Assembly (NCBI GenBank): GCA_947561585.1 | Contig: CANNZV010000916.1 | Location: 124,001-188,000 of the forward strand | From: Caprella mutica | Taxonomy: Eukaryota; Arthropoda; Malacostraca; Amphipoda; Caprellidae | DNA length: 64,000 bases | Direction of reading: 5' to 3' | Shown here: positions 44,746-63,841 of the stretch, in pieces | How the letters are laid out: every line of letters starts with the position of its first letter | Position numbering within the stretch: the first letter of the stretch is position 1 | Notes under the pieces: model-generated | The model's database searches: none | Told to the model about the DNA's origin: nothing | What the model saw: the letters and a program-made list of their open reading frames with translations, nothing else | Translations under genes and position numbers: made by a program

Positions 44746-45762
44746 GAACCGCAAAAGATGCTTGAAATTAGTCTCCTGAATTATCCGGCAACAATTTTCT
44801 AATTAATTCCTATGTTTACATGTAATTATTGGAGAGTCTTTTGAGATTTTTGAATCTTTGGAGAGAAATTGTCTCAAAAATTAATTATCTGGTGACTGAT
44901 TGTGCATGCTTTGCAGACTGGGAACTGGTTTAGTGTTCCCCAAGAAATCTTCTATTTTGCCTTCAATTCTAATTTCTTTGTAAAATACATGTAAATATAG
45001 GATGAAATTGAAGATTGTTCCCACAGAAAATGTTAAAAATGTCTTATATCTGATATCTTGCAGACTGTTTAGTAGTTTTCTTGTAGAGTTTTAGTGTGAA
45101 TAAAACTCATTGACATCTATTCATTTTAAGCCTGTTCTGCAGCTGAACAAAATCATATTATGATTACCAATTAAATAAAAGTTAAATAATAATTATTCTA
45201 TATTTTGCTTACATCATACATGTCCGAAAATGTTGAGCTGACCAATAATTTTAAATTGTGAACTTACCCTATTATTGTTATCCTTAATATTAGTAATATG
45301 TAACTTTAGAAAATAGATATCCATTTTTGACTTTTTTGATTTTGGTGTCAGTTTCTTAGAAAATGAGATTTTAAAATAAAATTCACAAATTTCAAAAGAA
45401 TAGCAGTCTATGAGGTTACATGCTAGAACAAATCTTTAACACCTGAAGTTACACTTCTAACTAAGTGACAAACATTTTCCTTCTCGATAACTATAATGTT
45501 AGGGAAAAAATTTAGTATTTGAACTATGAGATAAAAAGCAAGAGATTGTAAAAATTGAACTTTCTCTTCATTACTTAGTTAAAATGTTTTGAGAAGCTAG
45601 GGTCCAAATCATAATATATGACCACATGAATGAATATTAGCCAAAATGCGACTCCTTACCTCTTTTGGGCTCCCAAAACATAAGTGAACTCTGACTTGAA
45701 TAACTTTAATGCAGTGATTATTCACCCCTAAAGTGCGATGCAATTAACAAAATCTTCCTGTA
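44746..45762. other. intergenic, no gene seen
   Basis: Contains a TTTGCAGACTGGGAAC...TCTTGCAGACTG repeat pair (44918-45065) of the type at 35.9 kb and a MITE end near 45215-45270. The remainder is plain AT-rich sequence. Confidence 0.45.
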
Positions 45763-45767
45763 GTAGT

Positions 45768-47006
45768 TATTAAATTGCCCTTTTCCTATGGGATTGATAG
45801 TAAATTATCACCTATTTTCTAAGTAGATGAGGCTTGTTAATAAACTTATCCCATAGAGCAAAATAAGTCTCCGGGTTCGTTACAATTGTTGTATTATCTT
45901 AACTTGAAGAGATTTAGAGGTAATTGATTGAATTCTATTAAACTGACAAATGACTAAACGGTAAAAGTTTTTAGGAAGTAAATTAAACACAAGGAAGTTT
46001 TAAATGGGTGTACTTATATTAAAGTTCGAATAGTACAGAGTTCTAAGACTTACGCACAAGTCTTCAAATAACACAACACAAGTTTTAAATAAACTAGCGG
46101 TTGAGTAAACTTAAGGGTTTTAAATAAACAAGGGTCTGAGTAGCCAACTCACGAAACCCGTGGATGGACAAGTCCGACCGGACTTGGTCCGACCAACCAG
46201 TCTTCAAGAGACCATCGCGAACTATGAACACTTTAGTTAGGTGCCAATGGTATTTAAAGGATGAACTGGAGAGTCCAACCTTCCAGTGAGTGAATAAACT
46301 TCTGTTAAGGCACTGATAGTACTTTTCAAAGATGTTTTTCTACTCACTGCAGATAGAAATAACACACAATGCATTATTCAAATTTAACACGCTAGTGGTA
46401 ATGGCTTTCTATACGATTAACATATAGATCGATCAGATTTACTAATAGTTCATTTTAGTGAAACCTGATTTACTAATAAACATCCAAATTTAAGCATACT
46501 ATTTCAGAGTCCTGTTTAACCTATACATGATCAGAAATGTTACAAGTTCCTAACTATTAATTAAGTATTTCAATTAGAATAATTGAAGTACTTACTTAAT
46601 TCTTTTTAAATTAATTAAGTATTAATTTCAATTCTATCTATAGAAAAAGAACTCAATATTCTAAGTTGTATAACTGATTTACAAAGTTCATGAAGTTATA
46701 TAACTTAGTACAAATTATAAAGTTATATTCTGAGTTACAAGTTATAGCTCTGGGTTACAAGTTATAAAGTTATGTTCTGAAGTTACAAGTTATATTAGCG
46801 GCTTACATCAAAGCTATTCGTTTATAATTATATTCGAGCTCCTAGCGAGAATAACATGACCATAAATTTAAATAGCATTTCCTTCTAATGAACAGTGTAC
46901 AAGATTAAAAAGATTATGTCTGATTAAATGATTATCAAATTATAGAAATTGAAAGATTAAGTAAAGATACAAGTTCAGCGTATTAACAATCTTTCTATTG
47001 TTAATA
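45768..47006 (-). repeat. LTR (3' LTR in element orientation)
   Basis: 1239 bp, from TATTAAATTGCCC to TATTGTTAATA. It contains a near-palindrome CAAGTCCGACCGGACTTG (stem of 8 with a 2-base centre) and runs of TTACAAGTTATA repeats. Visible differences from the other LTR: AATTAATTAAG/AATTAATAAAG and TTCGAGC/TTCAAGC. Confidence 0.93.
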
Positions 47007-47020
47007 TCACTCTCCCCTTC
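47007..47020 (-). other. polypurine tract of the LTR element
   Basis: Minus strand GAAGGGGAGAGTGA directly abuts the start of the 3' LTR, where second-strand synthesis is primed in LTR elements. Confidence 0.7.
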
Positions 47021-50000
47021 ATGTTTCAACCGACTTGTCGGTTGAATTTCAATTTCTAAACCCTCATTATCGAAATCCAATCAAAAATATCCTAACAAAT
47101 TTCGAACAACACTCGGAAAACATCCTATGAAATTTCTTAAAATTTCTAAGTCCGAAACACAAATTATATCTATTAAAACAAAAGAAATTTAATCACTCGA
47201 TTCATGTATTATGAATTTCAGATTAAAATTTGATCTGCTAAATAGATCAGTCTTTTCATCATAAAATTTGTGTGTACAAAAATATGATGACAAGACAATT
47301 CCTATCATATATGTAATCATGAATTCTACCTCTGGTCAAGATATTAAATCAAAATAGAGTAAAAATTTATAAGTTATTCTACTCATATTCAGAAACATAC
47401 ATCAAAAATATATTTTCATTTTATGGAATTTATTTAACTAATAAAGATATTCAAATATCTAACCTTGTTTATAATTATTCAAAATTGAACCTGAAATCCC
47501 ATTTCATCTAGTTCTAAAATTTCAAAACATGAAACATCAAATTATGAATCTCAAATTCAAGTTGAACAATCATAAAACTTCAATCTATTATTGTAATCTT
47601 TTTGGGGTCTAATTTTATTCTTCACTCTGAGAGGAATAAATAGAATGTTCCCCTGAGATTATTCTGAAATTCTTTAGAGTCTATTTTATTCTTCGTTCTG
47701 AAAGGAATAAATAGAAATGTTCGCCTAACTTATGTTTGGAAATTCTTTAGGGTCTATTTTATTCTTCATTCTGAGAGGAATAAATAGAATGTTCCCCTTA
47801 AGATTGATTCAAACATTTCCTTCATAACAGAATGGTTATATATTTATATATTATCATATATAAAAGTTTTAACGAACTATATTTTTCAGCAATTATTTTA
47901 TATATCATTGTACATAAACATTAGAATTCAAGTACATGTATATTATATTGCATGTTTTCATTATTCATTATACATTCAATAATATTCGACTATTTATTTA
48001 GAATTCATTTCTAAATTTATATATCAAGAATTCAGTATCTTTATTTTAATTAACAAGTACAAACATTTTTATTTATCATCTTGAAAATCAAAAATTCAAC
48101 ATAAAATATTACACTTCTATTATAAATAAAAGAATTCAAATTAAATGTGAGATAATATTAATTAAAATATTTGCTTCGTATCTTGTTATCGTTCAAATCA
48201 TTCGTTAAACTCTCCATTTGTTATGGTGTTTCAAATATTATTTCCTGCTACATCTTGGATTGTATTACAATACAGTTCATAGAGAACAGTAGATTGATTT
48301 ACTGCATGTCATTTAATTATAAATAACTATTAATTCTTATTCATACATTGTTCTTTCAGGTTCTAATTCCCACACAAGTAATAACTTATAGTACTTCAGT
48401 TCCTCAAATTTATCATATTATTAAATTATGATATTACACTTATTTCATGACATTAATTCCATGATTTTATTTCGACGAAGAACCTGTAACTCATTTATTT
48501 ATCAAACATTACAGTTATCATTAAAAGAAATCATCAAGAGCTCTCTTTCAAACTCATTTATTTTATCAAATATTTAATTATTATTTCTGAGTAACCTACT
48601 GGAATAATCACATTAATTCCTAGATCTTTTATTCTCCATATAATACTCATTATTTTATTCATATTATATCCTTGCTATCGTCAACTATAGTGTTACTGAC
48701 TGTACTACCTGCATGTGTGACTAATTTTAATAGCTCTGTTGACAATAACTTCCCACTTGAGAATTTACATCGCTTCCTTCAAGATCACGTTTAGTCTTGA
48801 CTTTTTACTAGTCAACTATTATATAATCAAGTTGCGTTATATTTTTACGTTAAGTTATTTTTACGTTAAGTTATATTAATATATATATAACGTTTGCTAT
48901 ATTTTATACTTTATTAATAGAAAAATAGTCTTAAGATAATTGTTTTATCTCTTATACATTTATGTTCGATTGCTTGCATTTAATTCACTATTCAAATCAA
49001 GTCTTGCAATTTAATTATAAAATTCAGCAAATCTTTGCTCTTATAGTATTTTCTTTCTCAGAATTATCGTCTGACAAATACAATTGTCTGAATTCACATC
49101 GTTTTTTATAAGATTATTTCGTTCATATGAACTAATCACTTATGTGATTATTTTAAGTTATTATTCGTCACTGGAATAATTACAACAACTTCTTATTTAA
49201 CGGATAATTATTTATACTCAATATATATTCAATATATGTAAACGGCATTGAATCTTTCTTAAATCGTTGTTTCTTTCATTATTGAGTTGCTGGAGATTTT
49301 ACGTTAAAGCATATAATTATTTAATTACGTTAAACAGTAACCTTTAATCAAATCAATTATTTCTTACTTTTAATTATTACAGGAATATAGTTTGAAACTA
49401 GATCACATATTGATTATTTAGTATCAAACCTACTTTTCCCCTCTATGTTACCACATATTACCCGATATTACATTAACTATGGTTAAGCAGTATTAACCTC
49501 TAGGTAACTTTAAATCTCTTCAAAAATATTTAATATACAATATTAATATCAAAATAGTCATTTAAATATTCAAGATATATATATATATATATCTATATCA
49601 TTCCTTGTCAATCTTTAAATCTGTTTCACTCTTTTTATACTGAGTCATACATCTGAGTTTAATATATTCGTTATATCTTAATCTGACTCGATTATCTTTA
49701 ATCACTGAAACGATTGACAGGTTCTTTTTTCAAACACTGCGATTATTACTATTTGAATAGGCATACATCATAATTATCAATTGACTTCATCCCTGAAAAT
49801 TAGGTATGATTCGTTACATATGTACGTTACGTGCATATCATAGGTATTTCCGGTTTACCTGAAACCTTGTTTATTTTTATAAATATAAATTAACATCATA
49901 ATTATCTATTGACTTCATCCCTGAAAATTAGGTATGATTTCGTCATATATGTACAATACATGCACATCTTAGGTATTTGCGGTTTTACCTGAAACCCTTT

Positions 50001-52520
50001 TTATATTTTATAATATCACAACTCAATGTTGTATCTTAGGTATTTACGGTTTTACCTGAAACCCTTTTTATATCTTATAATATCACAACTCAATGTTGTA
50101 TCTTAGGTATTTACGGTTTTACCTGAAACCCTTTTTATATCTTATAATATCACAACTCAATGTTGTATCTTAGGTATTTACGGTTTTACCTGAAACCTCG
50201 TCTATATTTTATAATATGACAACTCATTTGACTTTCACTGACTTAAAGGATGTTTTGACCCTATAGTCAGATATTCACATTCGTGACTGTACTTTCGGTA
50301 TATTTCTATATGATATAACCGTTTCTATGATATCAACTTCTCTCGATATCACTTTCTCTTGATATTACCTTCTAAATAAAACAGCGTAATTTATAATTTC
50401 CAAAGATTTTTATCGACGTTATTGCTTTTTAAGCCACAAACAATAAATATCATTTCATTAAAATATGCAAAATTAATGAAATACGAGAATGGGTTAATTA
50501 CTTCCATTCCAGTACTAAAAATATGGAAAATTACCTCGTTAATATAAAATAGGTATATCGTTACTTTACCAAATTCACCTTTGGTTATTTACATGACAAA
50601 TTCACAGGTTATAAGACCCATTTAATTTATCATCAACTTGGAATATTTTTATTCTCCTTATCTGTGAATATACAGTTACATATTCCATCTGTATCTCTAT
50701 TTATGAGTACACAGGTTACTACTAATATATTTGCAACTATGTATATTAGCTCATTTAAACATTGTTCTAATGTTTTTTACTTAATACTTTAAAAATTCAT
50801 ACTTTCAAAATAGTATTTTAAGTTCGTTCTCATCATTAGAACTTTCTCTCTAAGCTTCTTCGAAATTCTTATATACGATTTTCTGAATTCCTTTATAATT
50901 ATACTTCGCCTTTTATAGGACAACAACAGTTATTTTGTTATATAACGTGCTTTCCACGTTATTTGCAATCTTCGCACATTTATACAACTTTCACTTTCTG
51001 AAACATACGTTCCATTAGTTTTCAATGATTTTACTTATAGAATAATTATGCAAAATAAATTAGATTTAAATGTCGTTCTCAGTCAGATAATTATAAAAGT
51101 ACTGAAATACATGGTATTATTAGCCTGTCAAAATGTAAATAGTTTTCACTATCCCGACACATCTAAAATATTCTATGCAATTAATATATTCCCAGATTCA
51201 ATTATATCTGTTAAAAGTTTATAACCTTTAAATGATACGCATTGACTAAAATTGTCATATCATCTTGCTTTTACTAACTGCGCTATTTGAGGCTACTGGT
51301 CCTTGACACTACTTTTTACTCCACTATTTGAGACTATGATATAAATCTATCATTCCCCCAGGAATGTAGTGTCATAACTACACTTTATATTACTTGGAAC
51401 CTTTGCGGCAGGTTGTAACTATTTGTGTCGTATTTTGGTAAAGCCATTCTTTATTACATACTACCTTATCTAACAAAACCTTTCAATATACACTGTAAAG
51501 ATTAATAATTAGTAAAGATTAATAAAGACAATATAAAATTCGCAATACAAAAATATAAGTAGACATTATTATATTCCAGACACAAAATTCATTACAATAT
51601 ATTAACTTTAGGTTAAATAGTTAAATAGCATCACCTAATTTGCCTCTCGTTGTTTAGCTGCCTGTTTACCAGATGGTAGTGTAGATTATAAATCTCATGT
51701 AGGGTTGCCTCATAGCTTTCCTTTTTTTCTGGAGTCATTCGATTTCTTCTGTTCTCCCGTTTAGATTGTAGATTTCATGAAGTATTGCCTCGTAGCTCTC
51801 CTTTTTTCTACTTGCGCTGTTTCTTGTCCTCTTCTTACTGCCTTTCCTTCGTAATCCCTTGGGTGATTACCGCCAGATAAAGTGAGTTTCTGTCGTGATG
51901 TGTTTTTGTCGCTGTTAGTACTTTGACGCTATTGCCTAGCCACCTTCACTTAATTTGGCGTATCCATGCTCAGCTCGAAGTTTGTGTTGCAGCTTGGATG
52001 ATTGAGTTTATTTATACGCACCGCTCGTTTTATACTCAGCTCGAATTTTCTCACCGGTCTTTAGAATATTAATGGTATTCTAGAACAGTTTTTATAGTTA
52101 ACTGCTGTTAACTTGAAAAGTATCCTTTCACATGTCATGTGAATCTTTTCTGTTGCTTTTCCTTCCTTTTTTATGAAGTGCTGCAGGACTTCCGTATGTG
52201 AGTTGAAAGGGTGTGTTCTCCCATATGTGATGGAAGAGTGTGTTCTCTTATCGGCATTGTAGAGTTGCTCCCGTAATGTCCTTTTATCGGAAGGAGTGTG
52301 ATTGGCTAGTTCACTCGCATTACATTCAATGCTTACCTAGTGATTAACACTGTATAACACTAGGGTTTCATAGTTCTGGTTTTGTACCCTTTTTATCACT
52401 GGATACACTGTCTTTCCAACTTTCCTTTTACTTCTCTAAAATCTTTAAACCATTTATATTAAGTCAGTTCTTTTCGTTAATAGATTCTAACCTCTTTTTT
52501 CTTTTTTCCTCCCTCTTTTC
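47021..52520 (-). other. non-coding internal domain of the LTR element
   Basis: Very AT-rich, no long open frame. At 47600-47815 three ~85-bp repeats each carry a hairpin-forming TTTATTC...GGAATAAA pair and GTCTATTTTATTCTTC. At 49756-49950 a ~115-bp repeat occurs twice (GACTTCATCCCTGAAAATTA). At 49975-50210 a ~65-70-bp unit is repeated four times, with AGGTATTTACGGTTTTACCT, itself a hairpin. The end near 51640-52500 is less AT-rich (CTGCCTGTTTACC, CTCGTAGCTCTCC), perhaps the packaging or leader region. Confidence 0.6.
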
Positions 52521-52543
52521 TTCAAGACCGTTTGAAGATGCCA
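52521..52543 (-). other. primer binding site of the LTR element
   Basis: On the minus strand, one base after the LTR, TGGCATCTTCAAACGG begins a 23-base site. Its complement has the layout of a tRNA 3' end: CCA, discriminator G, 7-base acceptor strand, 5-base T-stem strand and TTCAAGA, a proper 7-base T-loop. I cannot name the tRNA. Confidence 0.75.
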
Positions 52544-52544
52544 A

Positions 52545-53783
52545 TATTAAATTGCCCTTTTCCTATGGGATTGATAGTAAATTATCACCTATTTTCTAAG
52601 TAGATGAGGCTTGTTAATAAACTTATCCCATAGAGCAAAATAAGTCTCCGGGTTCGTTACAATTGTTGTATTATCTTAACTTGAAGAGATTTAGAGGTAA
52701 TTGATTGAATTCTATTAAACTGACAAATGACTAAACGGTAAAAGTTTTTAGGAAGTAAATTAAACACAAGGAAGTTTTAAATGGGTGTACTTATATTAAA
52801 GTTCGAATAGTACAGAGTTCTAAGACTTACGCACAAGTCTTCAAATAACACAACACAAGTTTTAAATAAACTAGCGGTTGAGTAAACTTAAGGGTTTTAA
52901 ATAAACAAGGGTCTGAGTAGCCAACTCACGAAACCCGTGGATGGACAAGTCCGACCGGACTTGGTCCGACCAACCAGTCTTCAAGAGACCATCGCGAACT
53001 ATGAACACTTTAGTTAGGTGCCAATGGTATTTAAAGGATGAACTGGAGAGTCCAACCTTCCAGTGAGTGAATAAACTTCTGTTAAGGCACTGATAGTACT
53101 TTTCAAAGATGTTTTTCTACTCACTGCAGATAGAAATAACACACAATGCATTATTCAAATTTAACACGCTAGTGGTAATGGCTTTCTATACGATTAACAT
53201 ATAGATCGATCAGATTTACTAATAGTTCATTTTAGTGAAACCTGATTTACTAATAAACATCCAAATTTAAGCATACTATTTCAGAGTCCTGTTTAACCTA
53301 TACATGATCAGAAATGTTACAAGTTCCTAACTATTAATTAAGTATTTCAATTAGAATAATTGAAGTACTTACTTAATTCTTTTTAAATTAATAAAGTATT
53401 AATTTCAATTCTATCTATAGAAAAAGAACTCAATATTCTAAGTTGTATAACTGATTTACAAAGTTCATGAAGTTATATAACTTAGTACAAATTATAAAGT
53501 TATATTCTGAGTTACAAGTTATAGCTCTGGGTTACAAGTTATAAAGTTATGTTCTGAAGTTACAAGTTATATTAGCGGCTTACATCAAAGCTATTCGTTT
53601 ATAATTATATTCAAGCTCCTAGCGAGAATAACATGACCATAAATTTAAATAGCATTTCCTTCTAATGAACAGTGTACAAGATTAAAAAGATTATGTCTGA
53701 TTAAATGATTATCAAATTATAGAAATTGAAAGATTAAGTAAAGATACAAGTTCAGCGTATTAACAATCTTTCTATTGTTAATA
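52545..53783 (-). repeat. LTR (5' LTR in element orientation)
   Basis: The 1239-bp partner of 45768-47006 with the same ends, followed directly by the GTAGT target duplication. Confidence 0.93.
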
Positions 53784-53788
53784 GTAGT

Positions 53789-54144
53789 TAAGAGATATAA
53801 AGTTGAAATTTGGAATGAAAAAGAAGTATCTGGTAACTGATTCATTAGCTATCAGAACCTAGTAGCTTGTAGTGAATACATTAAACAGTTTACTTTGTTA
53901 CGCAGTTTTTTTGGTATGTTTTATAAACTAGCTATAAAATTGACGTAATAGGAAGGTCTAACTATTTAGTCCATTGGCTATTTTGATTTTTCTGGCTTCT
54001 ATATTTACTCTGCCTGTTTCAGTTTTTCTCGATAAACATTAATATTTGCAAATAGCAATTATGTGATATCTAACTAGTAGCTATTTCTTTTCAGGTAAAT
54101 TTATTATATCTTAAGTTAGTAGGTTGTTACAATTGGTAGATAGA
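53789..54144 (+). promoter_or_regulatory. upstream region of MAPKAPK2/3
   Basis: 356 bp between the LTR element and the kinase start codon. CTATTTCTTTTCAG at 54082-54095 looks like a splice acceptor, so the ATG exon may begin at 54096 with a 49-base 5' UTR and an upstream non-coding exon. The LTR element lies so close that it has probably been inserted in or near the promoter or first intron. Confidence 0.4.
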
Positions 54145-60931
<6,787 letters not shown>

Positions 60932-61220
60932 GATTGAACGCAAAGTATAACGACTGTGGAGCTATTATTGAATTGTTGAACATTGATTCTAGGAGTGAAT
61001 TTGTAAGGTTTGTGATAAAATTCTGTCACAAAAAGAGTATTAAATTCAAACATGACAAATTTTTCATGGTAAACTAATCTTAGGAATTAACTATAGCTAA
61101 ATCTGTTCAAACTGCATTAAAAAGCAATCAGAATTGTAAATCAATGAATCTTGACCATATCTATTGAAACTTCTTTTGCCGCTGCTGTCTGAATTTGCTG
61201 CCTTGTAGATATGCTAAGTA
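60932..61220 (+). other. MAPKAPK2 3' UTR/flank
   Basis: Follows the stop codon. ATTAAA near 61039 (GAGTATTAAATTC) is a possible polyadenylation signal. No other feature. Confidence 0.4.
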
Positions 61221-61405
61221 GTTCCGAGTTATTGGACACTTTCACTTTTTCGATCATGTCAGAAAAAATAGGCTTTAATGATTATTTAACTAGCATTTTA
61301 TTTTGTATCCATGATACCATCATACCTGCATGTATCATGGATACCAATAAGGTTCTTAGCATGATCGGAAACGTGAAACCGTCTGATAACTTGAATCAAA
61401 CCCTA
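61221..61405. mobile_element. palindromic MITE with TCCATGATACC core (copy 1)
   Basis: The ends are GAGTTATTGGACACTTTCAC and the inverse GTGAAACCGTCTGATAACTT. The centre has ATCCATGATACC facing GTATCATGGATACC. It creates a 77-codon open frame that is not a gene. Confidence 0.65.
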
Positions 61406-62563
61406 GATATGCTAAGTAGGTTTTTATTTTACGTAGACAAGTAGAGAGAGTGGTTTTAAAAATAGAAATGATATCTTAACTGATATCTGCTATCATGGAA
61501 ATTCAGTTCTTTTATTAGGTACAATAAATGATTACGATGTAGCACTTCCAAGCCATTTAAAACTCTTTAGAGCATCACCAATAGTATTCCATTTTCACAT
61601 CAATAGTCTATTTAGCTATACACTGACTGCACAACGAATCAATATGAATATTTGTGGGGGAGCTCTCAATTATCGATCAGGTTTCTTATTATCGACCAAG
61701 GGACCTGTAACATTGGGGCAAGTTATTTTATTTGATTGGGATAAACTCCTCAGTTACTTCATTCAATCTTATTAGTTAGACAATTTCAAATCACTATCAC
61801 GTGATAGCACAAGAAATAGCACAAAAGTAGATATGTTTTATTCAGTTCATTCTAAAAATAAGTTGAAATAATGAAATGATTTTAAATAATTTGACATTAT
61901 ATGTTATATATTGCACTATCGAAGGGAGATCTTGACCAGAAACTGCTTGATCTTGTTTGATCATCGTGGATCTTGTTTGATCCTGTTAAAGTTTTTCACC
62001 CAAATAATGTTAGTTATAACTGCTCATTTAATGGTTGTATCTATTTTTTTCATCTCCATTAAGTCCTGTGTTCTAATAATTTAAATAATGTTATTATCCA
62101 TCAATTATATTATTTAGTTCCGTATTTCAGCTTTTTAATGGGAAAAAAGTATTAATTTTTTAGTGATCTATTGTTTTAAATTGTTGGGTTTTGTATACAG
62201 TTTTGGAATAATGGAAAGTACTTAATTAGTTTTAGAAATGGCCTAATTGGTTTTAACATCAGATTGTTGTATTTAAGATGTTAGTACGTATTTGTTTATC
62301 TATGATTATTTATCTTTTAAATTATCAATATTAAATTTATTATTAAATGATTGATTGGTGTTGAGTTAGCTATCATATTTAGTTAATTTTTCAGATCGGT
62401 GGAATATGATTATTTTGTTAGGTTTTAAATGTTTATTTTAACTTTTTTTAAAGCTATATTTTAACCCTTCACTGCCTAGAGTAAAAAAAATATTTTAAAT
62501 TAAATTAGAAAATTTCATTTTTTACAGTACTAACAAAAACGAATATTTCATAGAAAAATTAGG
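61406..62563. other. intergenic, no gene seen
   Basis: AT-rich. A small repeat GATCTTGTTTGATC occurs near 61950-61985. Nothing else is supportable. Confidence 0.45.
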
Positions 62564-62763
62564 TTAAGTTCTAAGTTATCGGACGGTTCCACATTTTGAA
62601 CATATCCAAAACTATAATGTTACTAATTTAACTATTTATTTTAATTGGTATCCATGATACCTACAGGTATCTTAGATACGAATTATAATAACGAGCTCAG
62701 CCATACTTCTCAATTTTATATATGATCACAATGTTGAACCGTCCAATAACTCGGATCTTACCC
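62564..62763. mobile_element. palindromic MITE (copy 2)
   Basis: The ends GTTCTAAGTTATCGGACGGT and CCGTCCAATAACTCGGATCT are inverted. The centre is TTGGTATCCATGATACCTAC facing GGTATCTTAGATAC. Confidence 0.75.
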
Positions 62764-62935
62764 AAAGTTTTTTTTTCAATTTTATACAGCTATCTGAGCT
62801 ACAAACAATAAAAACGGCCATGTAATATCTTTAAAATTTATAGCTAGTGTGCAGTGAGGGTTCACTTTTGCTCCTTTTATTTCTCCCCATGGCTCCGTCT
62901 CTACCTTAACATATCTCTGCAATAATTAGCTCTAG

Positions 62936-63049
62936 GTTAAGCTACTAGTTATTGGACATCTACACATTTTCGAACAGGTACGAAAAATATTATGTTTTTT
63001 TTCTTACGTGTCCGAAAATGTGTAACTGTCCAATAACTCACAACTTACC
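62936..63049. mobile_element. palindromic MITE, short form (copy 3)
   Basis: CTAGTTATTGGACATCTACA faces TGTAACTGTCCAATAACTCA, with ACATTTTCGAACA and GTCCGAAAATGT inside. The central GGTATCC palindrome is missing. Confidence 0.7.
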
Positions 63050-63289
63050 TATTCTCTGTTATTTAGTCTTAAAGTGTATGTCCATCTTTGTGTTGGTAGT
63101 ACACTTAACATTAGTGCTAGGTAGTACATGTGACGTAGCTACTCGGACACTCTCCGTAAGCGTAAAATGGGGTACCAGAAAATTTAAGTCAAATAAGTTC
63201 ATGACAGATGTTGACACCCACTGTCCGAGTACGGAGAGTGTCTATGACTGCTCCTCTTCTTCACTTGCACTCTGTTGTTTTGTGTCAGG

Positions 63290-63440
63290 TAGGCTTCACT
63301 TCATTTTCCTCTCCTTGCTGGAGAATTGTAGACACGGAGTAGCTTTTCTTCATCCCTGAGCATTCAAACGGATTGGTTGTAGAGTTTGATCACGGAGCCA
63401 CTTGCCTCCCTGGCTGCTTTTTCGAAGTCTCTTGTAAAGC
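63290..63440 (-). repeat. SINE-like dispersed repeat fragment
   Basis: GACACGGAGTAGCTTTTCTT, CATCCCTGAGCATTC, GATCACGGAGCCACTTGCCT and CTCTTGTAAAGCAGAGG match the inverse family at 56690-56930. Confidence 0.5.
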
Positions 63441-63444
63441 AGAG

Positions 63445-63624
63445 GGTAAGTTACGAATTATTGGACTGTTCCACATTTTCGATCACCTAAGAATGCGTTT
63501 ATTTCAACTCTTAATTTTATTTGGTATCTATGAGACTGTCAGGTATCATGGATACCAATTGAAAAATGAACTAAAAGGTAAATGATCGAAAAGGTGGAAC
63601 TGTCCAATAATTCATTACTTTACC
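63445..63624. mobile_element. palindromic MITE (copy 4)
   Basis: GGTAAGTTACGAATTATTGG and its inverse CCAATAATTCATTACTTTACC form the ends, with ACTGTTCCACATTTTCGATC facing GATCGAAAAGGTGGAACTGT and the centre TATCATGGATACC. Confidence 0.8.
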
Positions 63625-63696
63625 ATTCATCAACTCTTTCTCAATGTAACTACTACATTTGTCTACCGTCTGTCTAGATAGAGTTAGCACTATAAG

Positions 63697-63841
63697 GGTA
63701 CGTACAAGCGGAGTGCCATTTCTGTTGTTTGGTAGTCGTATGCAGAGACGCTTGGCTGCTCACACTGTGAGCGGAGCGGAGCGGCGCTCAATAAAAACAA
63801 CGACATTAATGGCGCTTTGTTTGTAGTGTGTAAGTACCCTG
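63697..63841. mobile_element. 145-bp MITE with AGGGTACGTACA ends
   Basis: AGGGTACGTACA is matched by TGTAAGTACCCT, with GGAGTGCC and GGCGC inner parts and a less AT-rich middle (GAGCGGAGCGGAGCGGCGCT). No clear target duplication. Confidence 0.55.

Larger units (their letters stand above)
45768..53783 (-). mobile_element. complete non-coding LTR retrotransposon (LARD-like), 8016 bp
   Basis: Two 1239-bp direct repeats (45768-47006 and 52545-53783) differ by only about two bases seen by eye. They are flanked by GTAGT on both sides (45763-45767 and 53784-53788), a 5-bp target duplication. The LTR ends are TATTAA...TTAATA rather than the usual TG...CA. A primer site (52521-52543) and polypurine tract (47007-47020), both read on the minus strand, set the orientation, so the 5' LTR is the right-hand copy. 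The internal 5538 bp has no ATG-initiated open frame of 60 codons on either strand and no gag or pol similarity I can see. It must have moved using another element's proteins. Confidence 0.9.

Noticed and set aside
45768..53783. Segmental duplication as an explanation for the 1.24-kb direct repeats
   Set aside because: The 5-bp target duplication, tRNA-shaped primer site and polypurine tract in the right places point to an LTR element.
62952..63359. 135-codon plus-strand open frame
   Set aside because: It runs through a palindromic MITE and a SINE-like fragment, and has no recognisable domain or splice pattern.
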